Notes: generated from the letters alone by a model not told the origin. A stretch of 64,000 nucleotides of DNA from Brevundimonas sp. (GCA_003248965.1 QFQU01000007.1:67273-131272); one strand, 5' to 3'; positions 44,665 through 54,513 are shown, numbered from the stretch's first letter. A program made the numbers and translations.

Positions 44665-44764
44665 TCGGACTATTCGGACACTCTGGACTCCGTTTTTTGA
44701 GTCCAGGTCGGACATTTCGGACAGTCTGGACTCTTCGGACTGTATTTTTCGGGTCCGAAGGGAG
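44665..44764 (+). promoter_or_regulatory. Repeat/hairpin element in the ribD-ribE gap (candidate leader regulator)
   Basis: Two 26-base units, 44665-44690 and 44708-44733, match at 23 of 26 positions with a 43-base period. Hairpin A: CTGGACTC (44683-44690) with GAGTCCAG (44699-44706), loop CGTTTTTT. Hairpin B: CTTCGGAC (44733-44740) with GTCCGAAG (44753-44760), 12-base T-rich loop. GAGTCCAG can pair equally with CTGGACTC at 44726-44733, which excludes hairpin A and disturbs B. The ribE ribosome site AAGGGAG (44758-44764) starts inside the B stem. It does not resemble the FMN riboswitch. Confidence 0.65.
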
Positions 44765-44776
44765 ACCAGTCTTTCC

Positions 44777-45367
44777 ATGTTCACCGGCATCGTCACAGAC
44801 ATCGGCCGCGTCCGCGACGTTCGGGCTACCGAACGCGACCGCCGCTATGAGATCGAGACTGCCTGGGACACCGCCGGCATCGACCTGGGCGCCTCCATCA
44901 GCCACGCGGGCTGCTGCCTGACGGTGACGGAGAAGGGCGACGGCTGGTTCGCGGTCGAGGTGTCGAACGAGACCCTGTCCAAAACGACCCTGGGCGCCTG
45001 GAGCGCCGGCGACGGCGTCAATCTGGAACGCGCGGCCCGGCTGGGCGATGAGATGGGCGGCCATGTCGTTTCGGGCCATGTCGACGGGCTGGGGCGCATC
45101 GTCTCCATCACGCCCGAAGGCGGATCGCACCGGATCGCGGTCGAGGCGCCGGCCCCGCTGCATCGCTATATCGCCGCCAAGGGTTCGATCACCGTCGATG
45201 GCGTATCCCTGACCGTGAATGCAGTCGAGGGGCAGGTCTTCTGGCTGAACATCATCCCCCACACCTGGCAGGTGACGACGCTGGGCGGGCTGAAAGTCGG
45301 CGATCCGGTCAATCTGGAGATCGACATGCTGGCGCGTTACCTCGCGCGGTGGCAGGAGACAGCATGA
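44777..45367 (+). CDS. ribE: Riboflavin synthase alpha chain
   Basis: Dismutates two 6,7-dimethyl-8-ribityllumazine molecules to riboflavin. 196 residues made of two lumazine-binding repeats: MFTGIVTDIG...ISHAGCCLTVTEKG near residue 42 and GGHVVSGHVDGLGRI...SITVDGVSLTVNAV near 145. ATG 44777 is the canonical start; the frame happens to be open through the upstream repeats but those codons are not protein-like. Its stop overlaps the ribB ATG. Confidence 0.96.
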   Translation: MFTGIVTDIGRVRDVRATERDRRYEIETAWDTAGIDLGASISHAGCCLTVTEKGDGWFAVEVSNETLSKTTLGAWSAGDGVNLERAARLGDEMGGHVVSGHVDGLGRIVSITPEGGSHRIAVEAPAPLHRYIAAKGSITVDGVSLTVNAVEGQVFWLNIIPHTWQVTTLGGLKVGDPVNLEIDMLARYLARWQETA

Positions 45368-46503
45368 TGCAAGCCTTGGCCGCCAATATGAACGATAGCC
45401 CGATCAGTCCCATCGAGGACATTTTGGAAGACGCCCGCAACGGTCGTCCCTACATCCTGGTGGACGCCGAGGATCGCGAGAACGAGGGGGACCTCATCAT
45501 CCCCGCCCAGTTCGCCACCCCGGACCAGATCAACTTCATGATCCGCCAGGCGCGCGGCCTGGTCTGCCTGGCCCTGACGGCCGAACGGGCGCAGCAGTTG
45601 CGCCTGCCGCCGATGGCCGCCGACAATCGCGAGAGCATGAAGACCGCCTTCACCGTCTCCATCGAGGCGAAGGACGGCGTCACCACCGGCATCTCCGCCG
45701 CCGACCGTTCGCGCACCATCCAGGTCGCGACCGATGCGTCCAAGGGGATGGACGACATCGTCTCGCCCGGACACATCTTCCCCCTGGTCGCGCGCGACGG
45801 CGGGGTCCTGGTTCGCGCCGGCCACACCGAGGCGGCCGTGGACATCAGCCGCATGGCCGGCCTGACGCCCGCCGGGGTGATCTGCGAGATCATCAAGGAC
45901 GACGGCGAGATGGCGCGGATGCCCAATCTTGTCGCCTTCGCCCAACTTCATGGTCTCAAGATCGGCACCATCGCCGACCTGATCGCCTATCGCCGCCGCA
46001 CCGAACGCTTCGTCGAGCGGATCATGGACACCCCGTTCGAGAGCGTCCACGGCGGCCCGTTCCGCCTGATGCTGTACAAGAACACCATCGAGGGCGCGGA
46101 ACACGTCGCCCTGGTCAAGGGCCGCATCGATCCGGCCAAACCGACCCTGGTGCGGATGCATCAGGTGGACTTCGCTTGCGATCTGCTTGGCCACGTCGAG
46201 GCGCGCCAGGACTATGTGCCCACCGCCCTGAAGCAGATCACCGACCATGACGGGCCGGGCGTAGTCGTCTTCCTGCGCGATCCGTCCCTGAACTCGCTGG
46301 CCGAGCGGCTGTCGGGCGCGGATCGGCCGGCGGCGGTGGATCGATCGCTGCGCGCCTATGGCGTCGGGGCGCAGATCCTGCTGGACCTGGGCGTCAGGGA
46401 CATGATCGTGATGAGTTCGACGCGGCCCGAGCCGACGGCGCTGGAAGGCTATGGCCTGCGTATTGTCGGCTGGCGCGACATGGATGGAGAAACCAAGGCG
46501 TGA
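45364..46503 (+). CDS. ribB: 3,4-dihydroxy-2-butanone 4-phosphate synthase with degenerate GCH2-like domain
   Basis: 379 residues. The N-terminal half is a complete DHBP synthase: ILVDAEDRENEGDLIIPAQF near 36 (acidic active-site loop), TAFTVSIEAKDGVTTGISAADRS, and HIFPLVARDGGVLVRAGHTEAAVD near 140. The C-terminal half resembles GTP cyclohydrolase II but lost its zinc cysteines: where RibA has CLTGD...RCDCG this protein has DFACDLLGHVEARQD. So only ribulose-5-phosphate is likely converted, and GTP cyclohydrolase II must be encoded elsewhere. ATG 45364 overlaps the ribE stop. Its own stop overlaps the ribH GTG. Confidence 0.93.
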   Translation: MMQALAANMNDSPISPIEDILEDARNGRPYILVDAEDRENEGDLIIPAQFATPDQINFMIRQARGLVCLALTAERAQQLRLPPMAADNRESMKTAFTVSIEAKDGVTTGISAADRSRTIQVATDASKGMDDIVSPGHIFPLVARDGGVLVRAGHTEAAVDISRMAGLTPAGVICEIIKDDGEMARMPNLVAFAQLHGLKIGTIADLIAYRRRTERFVERIMDTPFESVHGGPFRLMLYKNTIEGAEHVALVKGRIDPAKPTLVRMHQVDFACDLLGHVEARQDYVPTALKQITDHDGPGVVVFLRDPSLNSLAERLSGADRPAAVDRSLRAYGVGAQILLDLGVRDMIVMSSTRPEPTALEGYGLRIVGWRDMDGETKA

Positions 46504-46961
46504 GCGAAGCCCCCCGTATTCTGATCGTCGAGGCCCGTTTCTACGACGCCCTGGCCGACGCCCTGCTGGAAGGCGCCAAGGAGACGCTGAAGGCGCGCGG
46601 CGCGGACTTCGACGTCGTCACCGTGCCGGGCGCGCTGGAGATCCCGCCCGCCATCGCCATGGCCGAGGAGGCCGGCCGGTTCCCGACCGCGCCCCGTTAT
46701 GACGGCTATGTCGCCCTGGGCACGGTCATCCGCGGCGAGACCTATCATTTCGAGATCGTGTCGGATCAATCGGCGGCGGGCATCATGGCGCTGGGCGTCA
46801 AGGGTCTGGCCATCGGCAACGGCGTCCTGACGACCGAGGACGAGGACCAGGCCTGGTATCGGGCCCGGCTTTCGCAAGGGGATAAGGGGGGCGGGGCGGC
46901 GAAAGCCTGTCTGGACCTCATTGCCTTGAAGAAGCGATTGCGCGTAGGCGTCGGCGCATGA
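46500..46961 (+). CDS. ribH: 6,7-dimethyl-8-ribityllumazine synthase
   Basis: 153 residues. Condenses the DHBP synthase product with the pyrimidine intermediate. Family motifs: LIVEARFYDALADALLEGAKETL near residue 7, VTVPGALEIPPAIAMA near 40, and GTVIRGETYHFEIVSDQSAAGIMALG near 76 with the catalytic His. ATGA-type overlaps with ribB upstream and nusB downstream. Confidence 0.96.
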   Translation: MSEAPRILIVEARFYDALADALLEGAKETLKARGADFDVVTVPGALEIPPAIAMAEEAGRFPTAPRYDGYVALGTVIRGETYHFEIVSDQSAAGIMALGVKGLAIGNGVLTTEDEDQAWYRARLSQGDKGGGAAKACLDLIALKKRLRVGVGA

Positions 46962-47482
46962 CCGAACCGAACAGCGTAAAAGCCGTCCTCGAACAACTCG
47001 CCGAAGTCGAAAGGCAGCGCGCCGAGCCCAATCTGACGTCCAAACAACGTCGCGCCCGCACCGTGTCGCGCCTCGCCGCCGTCCAGGCCCTGTATCAGAT
47101 GGAGCTGGCGGGCGAGGGCGTGGAGACGGTGATCACCGAATTCTCCAACTTCCGTTTCGACGGCGACATCGAGGGCGAGGCCCTGGCCGAGGCCGACGAG
47201 GCCTATTTCGCCGACATCGTGCGCGGCGTGATCGAAAGCCAGCGCGATATCGACGCCGCCATCAAGGCGCGCCTGGCGTCGAACTGGAAGCTGGAGCGGA
47301 TCGACGCCACCCTGCGCGCCCTGCTGCGCTCGGGCGCCTGGGAGCTGATGAAACACCCCGAGACGCCGCGCGAAGTGGTGATCGACGAATATGTCGAACT
47401 GGCCAAGGCCTTCTTCGACGACGCCGAGGCGCGCTTCGTCAACGCCGCGCTGGACGGCGTGGCCAAAGACACGCGCAAATAA
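46958..47482 (+). CDS. nusB: Transcription antitermination factor NusB
   Basis: 174 residues, all helical. SKQRRARTVSRLAAVQALYQMELAGEGV near residue 24, RLASNWKLERIDATLRALLRSGAWELM near 105 and VVIDEYVELAKAFFDDAEARFVNAALDGVAKD close the fold. It binds boxA RNA with NusE (S10) to support rRNA transcription. The end overlaps the thiL ATG by one base (AATG). Confidence 0.96.
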   Translation: MTEPNSVKAVLEQLAEVERQRAEPNLTSKQRRARTVSRLAAVQALYQMELAGEGVETVITEFSNFRFDGDIEGEALAEADEAYFADIVRGVIESQRDIDAAIKARLASNWKLERIDATLRALLRSGAWELMKHPETPREVVIDEYVELAKAFFDDAEARFVNAALDGVAKDTRK

Positions 47483-48471
47483 TGCCCGCGCTCGACGTCG
47501 CGGGCGAGTTCGAGACGATCGAGAGGCTGCTGAGGCCCCTGGCCCATCCCGAGTGGGCGAGGGGGCTGATGGACGATGTGGCGGTGCTGCCGTCGCGACC
47601 CGGCCACGACCTGATCCTGACCAAGGACGCCATGGTCGAGGGGGTGCATTTCCTGCCCGACGACCCGCTGGATACGGTCGCCAAAAAGCTGTTGCGGGTG
47701 AACCTGTCGGATTTGGCGGCCAAGGGCGCCGAGCCGTTCGGCTATCTGCTGTCCTGCTTCTGGTCCGAGCGGTGCGGCTGGCCCGAACGCGAGGCCTTCG
47801 CGGCGGGGTTGGCCGAGGATCAGGCGCGGTTCGTCGTCCATCTGCTGGGCGGCGATACGGTCAAGACGCCGGGGCCGGCGTCCTTCTCCCTCACCGCCCT
47901 GGGCTGGACGCCGGCGGGTCGGGCCGTCTCCCGCGCGGGCGCCCAGCCCGGCGATCTGGTGTTCGTCACCGGTGCGATCGGCGATGGTCTGCTGGGTCTC
48001 AGAGCCGCGCGGGGGGAACTGACGTTGGAGCCCGAGCGTCTCGACGCCCTGACCGCTCATTACCGCACGCCCACGCCGCGTCTGGATTTCGCCGAGGTCG
48101 TGCGCGATTTCGCGAGCGCGTCGGTCGATGTGTCGGACGGCCTCTTCGCCGATCTTACGCACGTCGCCCGCACCAGCGGCGTCGGCGTGGTGCTGAATCT
48201 GAATGTCTTGCCTCTGTCGACCGCAGCCCAGGCCTGGTTCGCGGATCGAGTCGATCCTCAGTTGTCGCTGGAGGATCTGGCGAGCGGCGGCGACGACTAT
48301 GAGATCGCCTTCACCGCCCATCCCCGTCACGAGGAAACCCTGCGGCACGAGGCGGAACGACGCCTGCTCCGTTTGACCAGGATCGGCGAAGTGGTTGTCG
48401 GCGACGGTTTGACCGTGACCTACGACGGGCGCTCAGTCGCCCCGGTGCGCCAAGGCTGGACACACGACTGA
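47482..48471 (+). CDS. thiL: Thiamine-monophosphate kinase
   Basis: Phosphorylates thiamine monophosphate to the active diphosphate. 329 residues of the PurM/ThiL fold: DDVAVLPSRPGHDLILTKDAMVEGVHF near residue 30 with metal-binding Asp residues, NLSDLAAKGAEPFGYLLS near 74, LLGGDTVKTPGPASFSLTALG near 119, and SASVDVSDGLFADLTHVA near 213. Last recognised gene of the nrdR-rib-nusB-thiL run. Confidence 0.95.
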   Translation: MPALDVAGEFETIERLLRPLAHPEWARGLMDDVAVLPSRPGHDLILTKDAMVEGVHFLPDDPLDTVAKKLLRVNLSDLAAKGAEPFGYLLSCFWSERCGWPEREAFAAGLAEDQARFVVHLLGGDTVKTPGPASFSLTALGWTPAGRAVSRAGAQPGDLVFVTGAIGDGLLGLRAARGELTLEPERLDALTAHYRTPTPRLDFAEVVRDFASASVDVSDGLFADLTHVARTSGVGVVLNLNVLPLSTAAQAWFADRVDPQLSLEDLASGGDDYEIAFTAHPRHEETLRHEAERRLLRLTRIGEVVVGDGLTVTYDGRSVAPVRQGWTHD

Positions 48472-48514
48472 CGGCGGCAAGGGAATCCTAACCGGCGTGG
48501 AGCACCATGGCGGC

Positions 48515-48943
48515 ATGGATCGCAGAACTCTGATCTCGGCGGGCGCTGTCGCCCTGGCGAGCACCGCAACCTCGGCCGCCGCGTCGTCCAGCGAATCGTC
48601 CGCTGCGCCGCCGGCCCTGAGCATCGCCGGTCTGGGCCTGCCGGTGATCGAGGACGGCCGCCTGCGGAACTATGTCTTCGTGTCGCTGCGCTTGGTGCTG
48701 GGCGGCGGCAAGACCGTCGAGCAGATGCGGCCCAAGGAGGCTTTCTTCCGTGACGCCCTGGTCAAGGCGGCCCACCGCACCCCCTTCACCGTGCCGGGCG
48801 ACTGGACCCGCCTGGACGAACGCGCCCTGTCTGCCGCCGTCATGTCGGCGGCGAACGCCATTTCCGGCCGGGGCTCTGTCGCTCGCGTCGAAGTCGTCGC
48901 CCAGAACCCCCGCCGTCGTACCGGAATGCCGACGCGACGCTAA
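48515..48943 (+). CDS. Exported protein of unknown function
   Basis: 142 residues from ATG 48515. MDRRTLISAGAVALASTATSAAASSS has the double Arg and hydrophobic stretch of a Tat-type signal or of a short membrane segment. The rest, with LPVIEDGRLRNYVFVSLRLVLGGGKTVEQMRPKEAFFRDALVKAAHRTPF, resembles the small FliL-like periplasmic fold in outline, but I cannot assign a family firmly. Its stop overlaps the stop of the opposite-strand gene by four bases. Confidence 0.65.
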   Translation: MDRRTLISAGAVALASTATSAAASSSESSAAPPALSIAGLGLPVIEDGRLRNYVFVSLRLVLGGGKTVEQMRPKEAFFRDALVKAAHRTPFTVPGDWTRLDERALSAAVMSAANAISGRGSVARVEVVAQNPRRRTGMPTRR

Positions 48944-49248
48944 CGGGGTATGCCGCCTTCGGCCCGTCGGTCATCCTGGATGATGCCGCGAGAGACGATT
49001 TCTTCGGCTTGTTTCCGATGTATCGCGACCATCTCGGCATACTGTTCAGGCGTATAACAAACGCGCTGCTCTATCCTTCTTCCCGTTAAAGCGCGTTGCT
49101 CGCAAATGCGCCGGGGGCGAGCGGCAGGAGCTTGGGGAGCGCTGGCCGCAGCAGGGGCTTGGATGGTTGCCGGAGTCGGCGCCGAACCCACAGGTGCGGC
49201 ATCTTGGAACCCGAGCAGTCCTGAAAACATCATTATCGCAGCCAGCAT
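48940..49248 (-). CDS. Small secreted Ala/Pro-rich protein, function unknown
   Basis: 102 residues from ATG 49248, which has the strong ribosome site GGAGG 6 bases upstream. A signal sequence (MLAAIMMFSGLLGFQDAAP) is followed by a low-complexity Ala/Pro linker and a short tail with RRICEQRALTGRRIEQRVCYTPEQYAEMVAIHRKQAEEI. The two cysteines could form a disulfide. No known family. The gap from 49249 to the hppA start holds no gene, only the two divergent upstream regions. Confidence 0.65.
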   Translation of the reverse strand: MLAAIMMFSGLLGFQDAAPVGSAPTPATIQAPAAASAPQAPAARPRRICEQRALTGRRIEQRVCYTPEQYAEMVAIHRKQAEEIVSRGIIQDDRRAEGGIPR

Positions 49249-49480
49249 GATCGTCCTCCGCAAAGTACTAATGCTCTCATGAGGGGGATGGATAAGCAAT
49301 CGCTACGTGTGCGTCACCTAAACCTTTCCAAGCGTTGCATAACGCGCGAGGCCGTGACACCGTCCATCCTGCAAATCCCAAGGGACGCAATGACGCGTCC
49401 GCCGCGTGCGGGGGGACCGGAAGGCGGATAGAGGCGCCAACGCCCGCCGCGCCAAGGCCTGTGCGCCTGTTTGCAAGGGC

Positions 49481-51640
49481 ATGGAAACGCCAATGACGAA
49501 CTCACTGACGCTGGTCTTCGCGGCCGGCGTTCTGGCGGTGCTGTACGGCGCCGTTCAGACCGCCGCGCTGATGAAGGCGAGCACCGGCAACGACAAGATG
49601 CGAGAGATCGCAGCCGCCATCCAGGAAGGCGCCTCCGCTTATCTGAAGCGGCAATACATGACCATCGGCATGGTCGGGATCGTGATCCTGATCGCCGCCT
49701 ATTTCCTGATCGGGCCCTATGCGGCCATCGGCTTCCTGATCGGCGCCGTCCTGTCGGGCGCGGCGGGCTATGCGGGAATGCTGATCTCGGTGCGGGCCAA
49801 TGTCCGCACGGCCCAGGCGGCCTCGGAGGGTCTGGCCAAGGGACTGAACCTGGCGTTCCGCTCGGGCGCCATCACCGGCATGTTCGTGGCGGGCGGGGCC
49901 CTGATCGGGGTGTCGGGCTACTATATCGTGCTGACGCACCATCTGGGACTGGCCTCAACCAGCCGAGAAGTGATCGACGGGCTGGTCGCCCTGGGCTTCG
50001 GCGCCTCGCTGATCTCCATCTTCGCGCGCCTGGGCGGCGGCATCTTCACCAAGGGCGCCGACGTGGGCGGCGACATGGTGGGCAAGGTCGAGGCAGGCAT
50101 TCCGGAGGATGATCCCAGAAACGCCGCGACCATCGCGGATAATGTGGGCGACAACGTCGGCGATTGCGCCGGGATGGCCGCCGATCTGTTCGAGACCTAT
50201 GCGGTGACGACGGTGGCGACCATGGTTCTGGCGGCCATCTTCTTCCGTGGTCAGCCTTACGTCGATCTGATGATGGTCCTGCCGCTGGCGATCTGCGCGG
50301 TCTGCATCGTCACCTCCATTATCGGCAGCTTCTTCGTCCGGCTGGGCAAATCCAACAACATCATGGGGGCGTTGTATCAGGGGCTGATCGTCACCGGCGT
50401 CCTGTCGATCGGCGCAGTCTGGTGGGTGATCAACACCATGATCACCGGGCCGGTCGTGACCGTCGGCGGGCTGGAGATCCAACCCATGGCCCTGTTCTGG
50501 TCCGGCATGGTTGGTCTGGCGGTGACGGCGGCCATCGTGGTCGTGACCGAATACTACACCGGCTCGGGCTTCCGTCCGGTGCGATCGGTGGCCAATGCAT
50601 CCGTTTCTGGCCACGGCACGAATGTGATCCAGGGTCTGGCGGTTTCCCTTGAGGCCACGGCCTTGCCGGCCCTGACCATCATCGTCGGCATCGTGGTCAG
50701 CTTCCAACTGGCTGGTCTGTTCGGCATCGCCATCGCCACCACCACCATGCTGGGCGTGGCGGGGATGATCGTGGCGCTGGACGCCTTCGGACCCGTGACG
50801 GACAACGCCGGCGGCATCGCCGAAATGGCGGGTCTGCCCAGCGAGGTGCGTCATTCGACCGACGCCCTGGATGCGGTCGGCAACACCACCAAGGCTGTGA
50901 CCAAGGGCTACGCCATCGGCTCGGCCGGTCTGGGCGCGCTGGTGCTGTTCGCCGCCTATACGTCGGATCTGCAGTACTTCTCGGCCAATCCGGCGGACTA
51001 TCCCTTCTTCGCCGGGATGGGGCCGATCACCTTCGATCTGACCAACCCCTACGTCGTCGTCGGCCTGCTGTTCGGCGGTCTGCTGCCGTTCCTGTTCGGC
51101 GGCATGTCCATGATGGCGGTGGGGCGCGCGGCCGAATCGGTCGTCGCCGAAGTGCGCCGCCAGTTCCGCGAGAACCCCGGCATCATGACCTATCAGGTCA
51201 AGCCGGAGTACGGTCGGGCGGTCGACATCCTGACCAAGGCCGCGATCCGCGAGATGATCGTGCCGTCGCTGCTGCCCGTGCTGTCGCCCATTGTCCTGTT
51301 CGTCGCCGTCATGGCGATCTCGGACAAGGCCAACGCCTTTGCGGCCCTGGGCGCCATGCTGATGGGCGTGATCGTCACCGGCCTGTTCGTCGCCATCTCG
51401 ATGACCTCGGGCGGCGGCGCGTGGGACAACGCCAAGAAGGTGATCGAGGAAGGATTCACCGACAAGAACGGCGTCGTCCACGGCAAGGGATCGGAGGCCC
51501 ACAAGGCCGCCGTCACCGGCGACACGGTGGGCGATCCCTACAAGGATACGTCCGGCCCGGCGGTGAACCCGATGATCAAGATCACCAACATCGTGGCCCT
51601 GTTGCTGCTGGCGGTGCTGGCCAGCGGAAGCGTCGGCTAG
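49481..51640 (+). CDS. hppA: K+-insensitive proton-pumping inorganic pyrophosphatase
   Basis: A 719-residue membrane pyrophosphatase with about 16 helices that couples pyrophosphate hydrolysis to proton export. The substrate loops are GADVGGDMVGKVEAGIPEDDPRNAATIADNVGDNVGDCAGMAADLFETYA near residue 190 and DAFGPVTDNAGGIAEM near 432. The lysine in GNTTKAVTKGYAIGSA, where K+-dependent enzymes have Ala, marks the K+-independent type. ATG 49493 (fifth codon) is a possible alternative start with better ribosome-site spacing. It is followed by a terminator. Confidence 0.95.
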   Translation: METPMTNSLTLVFAAGVLAVLYGAVQTAALMKASTGNDKMREIAAAIQEGASAYLKRQYMTIGMVGIVILIAAYFLIGPYAAIGFLIGAVLSGAAGYAGMLISVRANVRTAQAASEGLAKGLNLAFRSGAITGMFVAGGALIGVSGYYIVLTHHLGLASTSREVIDGLVALGFGASLISIFARLGGGIFTKGADVGGDMVGKVEAGIPEDDPRNAATIADNVGDNVGDCAGMAADLFETYAVTTVATMVLAAIFFRGQPYVDLMMVLPLAICAVCIVTSIIGSFFVRLGKSNNIMGALYQGLIVTGVLSIGAVWWVINTMITGPVVTVGGLEIQPMALFWSGMVGLAVTAAIVVVTEYYTGSGFRPVRSVANASVSGHGTNVIQGLAVSLEATALPALTIIVGIVVSFQLAGLFGIAIATTTMLGVAGMIVALDAFGPVTDNAGGIAEMAGLPSEVRHSTDALDAVGNTTKAVTKGYAIGSAGLGALVLFAAYTSDLQYFSANPADYPFFAGMGPITFDLTNPYVVVGLLFGGLLPFLFGGMSMMAVGRAAESVVAEVRRQFRENPGIMTYQVKPEYGRAVDILTKAAIREMIVPSLLPVLSPIVLFVAVMAISDKANAFAALGAMLMGVIVTGLFVAISMTSGGGAWDNAKKVIEEGFTDKNGVVHGKGSEAHKAAVTGDTVGDPYKDTSGPAVNPMIKITNIVALLLLAVLASGSVG

Positions 51641-51665
51641 GTCGATACGGCATCCTGGAATGAAG

Positions 51666-51700
51666 ACGCCCCGGAGATCGCTCTCCGGGGCGTTTTTCTT
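51666..51700 (+). terminator. Intrinsic terminator after hppA
   Basis: A perfect 12-bp stem (ACGCCCCGGAGA with TCTCCGGGGCGT) around a TCGC loop, followed by TTTTCTT. It lies 25 bases past the hppA stop and just before the convergent bamE end. Confidence 0.92.
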
Positions 51701-51716
51701 TGCGCGGTGAGGATGT

Positions 51717-52196
51717 TCAGTCCGGGCGGCGCTGGCCCGGCGCATCCTCGTCGGTGCGCGGCAGCTGACCGCGGCCGACGTTGCCCAGCAACTGCTCCAG
51801 CACCGTCAGGGCGCGGCCGCGGGTCGGGGTCTCGTTTCGGTTCATCGCGATCTGCTCGCCGTCGGCGAGGCCCAGGGTGCGGACGCCCGCCACCTTGTCG
51901 CCCGTGGGTTCGAAGGTGATCTCCGTCACCGTTCGGCTGGAGACCTTGGGCAGATTATAGGTGTATTTCTCGGTCGTCTGGCTGATGTAGTACCAGACCT
52001 GATTGGGCTCGAAGGTCGAGGTCGTGGACGGCGTGCCCAGCTTGGCCAGGACCGTTTCCTTGGTGTCGGTTCCGGCCACTACGTCCTGCGGCTTGGCGTC
52101 GATGGCCTGGAAGCCGTTGGAACCAATCACTGGCGCGCAGGCGGCGCTCAGTCCGGCCAGGGAGACGGCGGCGAAGATCGGTGCGAAACGGGACAT
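51717..52196 (-). CDS. bamE: Outer membrane assembly lipoprotein BamE
   Basis: 159 residues of the SmpA/OmlA family, part of the BAM complex that inserts beta-barrel proteins. An N-terminal lipoprotein signal (AAVSLAGLSAAC) precedes DVVAGTDTKETVLAKLGTPSTTSTFEPNQVWYYISQTTEKY near residue 38, the two-helix/three-strand fold with the G-TP turn. The C-terminal tail (LLGNVGRGQLPRTDEDAPGQ) is an extension typical of alphaproteobacteria. Divergent from the cytochrome bc1 chaperone gene. Confidence 0.93.
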   Translation of the reverse strand: MSRFAPIFAAVSLAGLSAACAPVIGSNGFQAIDAKPQDVVAGTDTKETVLAKLGTPSTTSTFEPNQVWYYISQTTEKYTYNLPKVSSRTVTEITFEPTGDKVAGVRTLGLADGEQIAMNRNETPTRGRALTVLEQLLGNVGRGQLPRTDEDAPGQRRPD

Positions 52197-52286
52197 GTCG
52201 GGCGCCTGCGAGAGAACAAGGTCTTTGACCTAGACGGACCTGCGTCCTAGTTCAACGGCGCGGCGGAAAAGGGGCCGCTGAAATCC

Positions 52287-52811
52287 ATGTTGAAAAACCT
52301 GTTCAAACCTCGGTTGCGCGCCCGTATCGGCGACGACCTGTACGCCAAGGCCGTAGCCCAGGCGCGCAATGTCGCCTTCTACACCCGTCTGGGCGTGGCG
52401 GATCGGATCGATGCGCGGTTCGAACTCTACACCCTGCACGTCCTGCTGCTGGTGCTGCGCCTGCGCGACGAAAACACGGCACAGGGGCAGGAGGCGGCGC
52501 AGGATCTGTTCGACGTCTATGTCTCCGCCCTGGACCATGTCCTGCGCGAGGAAGGCGTCGGCGACGTCGCGGTCGGCAAGAAGATGCGCAAGCTGGGCGA
52601 GGCGCTATACGGCCGCATGGCCGCCTATGAGCCGCCTCTGCGCGCCGCCGACGCAGAGACCCTGACGCAGGCCTTGACGCGCAACGTCTATGCGCAGGAC
52701 GAGGCGGAACACGCAGCGGCCCTGGCGGCCTATGCGTTGACGGCGCGCGCCGCTCTGGCGGCGCAGACATTCAAGGCGATGCAGGCCGCGCCGGCCTGGC
52801 CCGAGGTTTGA
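52287..52811 (+). CDS. Ubiquinol-cytochrome c chaperone family protein
   Basis: 174 residues of the CBP3/UQCC1 family, which assists cytochrome b assembly of the bc1 complex in mitochondria; alphaproteobacterial homologs are common. Motifs: LYAKAVAQARNVAFYTRLGVADRIDARFELYTLHVLLLVLRLRDE near residue 19 and DVYVSALDHVLREEGVGDVAVGKKMRKLGEALYGRMAAYEPPL. Its stop is six bases before the DUF177 ATG. Next to bamE (opposite strand), a neighbourhood shared with Caulobacter. Confidence 0.93.
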   Translation: MLKNLFKPRLRARIGDDLYAKAVAQARNVAFYTRLGVADRIDARFELYTLHVLLLVLRLRDENTAQGQEAAQDLFDVYVSALDHVLREEGVGDVAVGKKMRKLGEALYGRMAAYEPPLRAADAETLTQALTRNVYAQDEAEHAAALAAYALTARAALAAQTFKAMQAAPAWPEV

Positions 52812-52816
52812 GATAC

Positions 52817-53344
52817 ATGAGCACGCCCCCCCTTCCTTTCAGCGATCCGGTGCGAATCAACCAGATCGGCGCCGGTCTGGAACGCACCCTGACGCCTGAC
52901 CCAGAGGCGATCCGCCGAATCGCCCGCGCGCTGGATTTGCAGGCGCTGGACGGTTTCACTGCGGAACTGAGCCTGGCGCCGACGCCCTCGACCCGCGAAT
53001 GGACGCTGAAGGGGCGGGTGCGCGCCCATGCGGTCCAGACCTGCGGAATCACCCTGGAGCCGCTGCCGGTCGATGTGGATCGACGCTTCTCGATCCAGCT
53101 GGCCGAGGCCGCGCCCGAACAGACCGATGAAATCGAGGTCACGCTGGACGAGGACGACGCCGACCTGATCGAGGACGGCAAGATCGACCTTGGCCAATAT
53201 GCGGTCGAGCAACTGGCGCTGGCGCTGGACCCGTTCCCGCGCAAGCCCGGCGCGACCTTTGTCCAGCCGGAGGAGCCGGCGGAAATCTCACCCTTTGCAG
53301 CCCTGAAGGCGCTGAAGCCACGCGACGGCGAAGGCCGAGGTTGA
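52817..53344 (+). CDS. DUF177 (YceD) family protein
   Basis: 175 residues. The DUF177 pattern is VRINQIGAGLERTLTPDPEAIRRIARALDL near residue 11, GRVRAHAVQTCGITLEPLPVDVDRRFSIQLAE with the single conserved cysteine in the middle, and DLGQYAVEQLALALDPFPRKPGA. In E. coli and plants relatives act in 23S rRNA accumulation. It sits upstream of plsX-fabH, usually with rpmF between; no rpmF is visible here. ATG 52817 is preferred over TTG 52808. Confidence 0.88.
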   Translation: MSTPPLPFSDPVRINQIGAGLERTLTPDPEAIRRIARALDLQALDGFTAELSLAPTPSTREWTLKGRVRAHAVQTCGITLEPLPVDVDRRFSIQLAEAAPEQTDEIEVTLDEDDADLIEDGKIDLGQYAVEQLALALDPFPRKPGATFVQPEEPAEISPFAALKALKPRDGEGRG

Positions 53345-53443
53345 CGTAAGGTCCGGGTGGTTGCATCCCCGGGCGTCGGCGCTATCGTGCCGCGCCCCTA
53401 TCGAGCGTCGCGCGACAAGACGACGCGGCCAAACGAGGTCCAT

Positions 53444-54513
<1,070 letters not shown>

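Noticed and set aside
44659..44776. FMN riboswitch in front of ribE
   Set aside because: The conserved FMN aptamer boxes are not present; the element is two short repeats with hairpins.
49955..51745. 596-codon minus-strand open frame
   Set aside because: Antisense to hppA; His/Asp/Gly/Arg-rich shadow translation.
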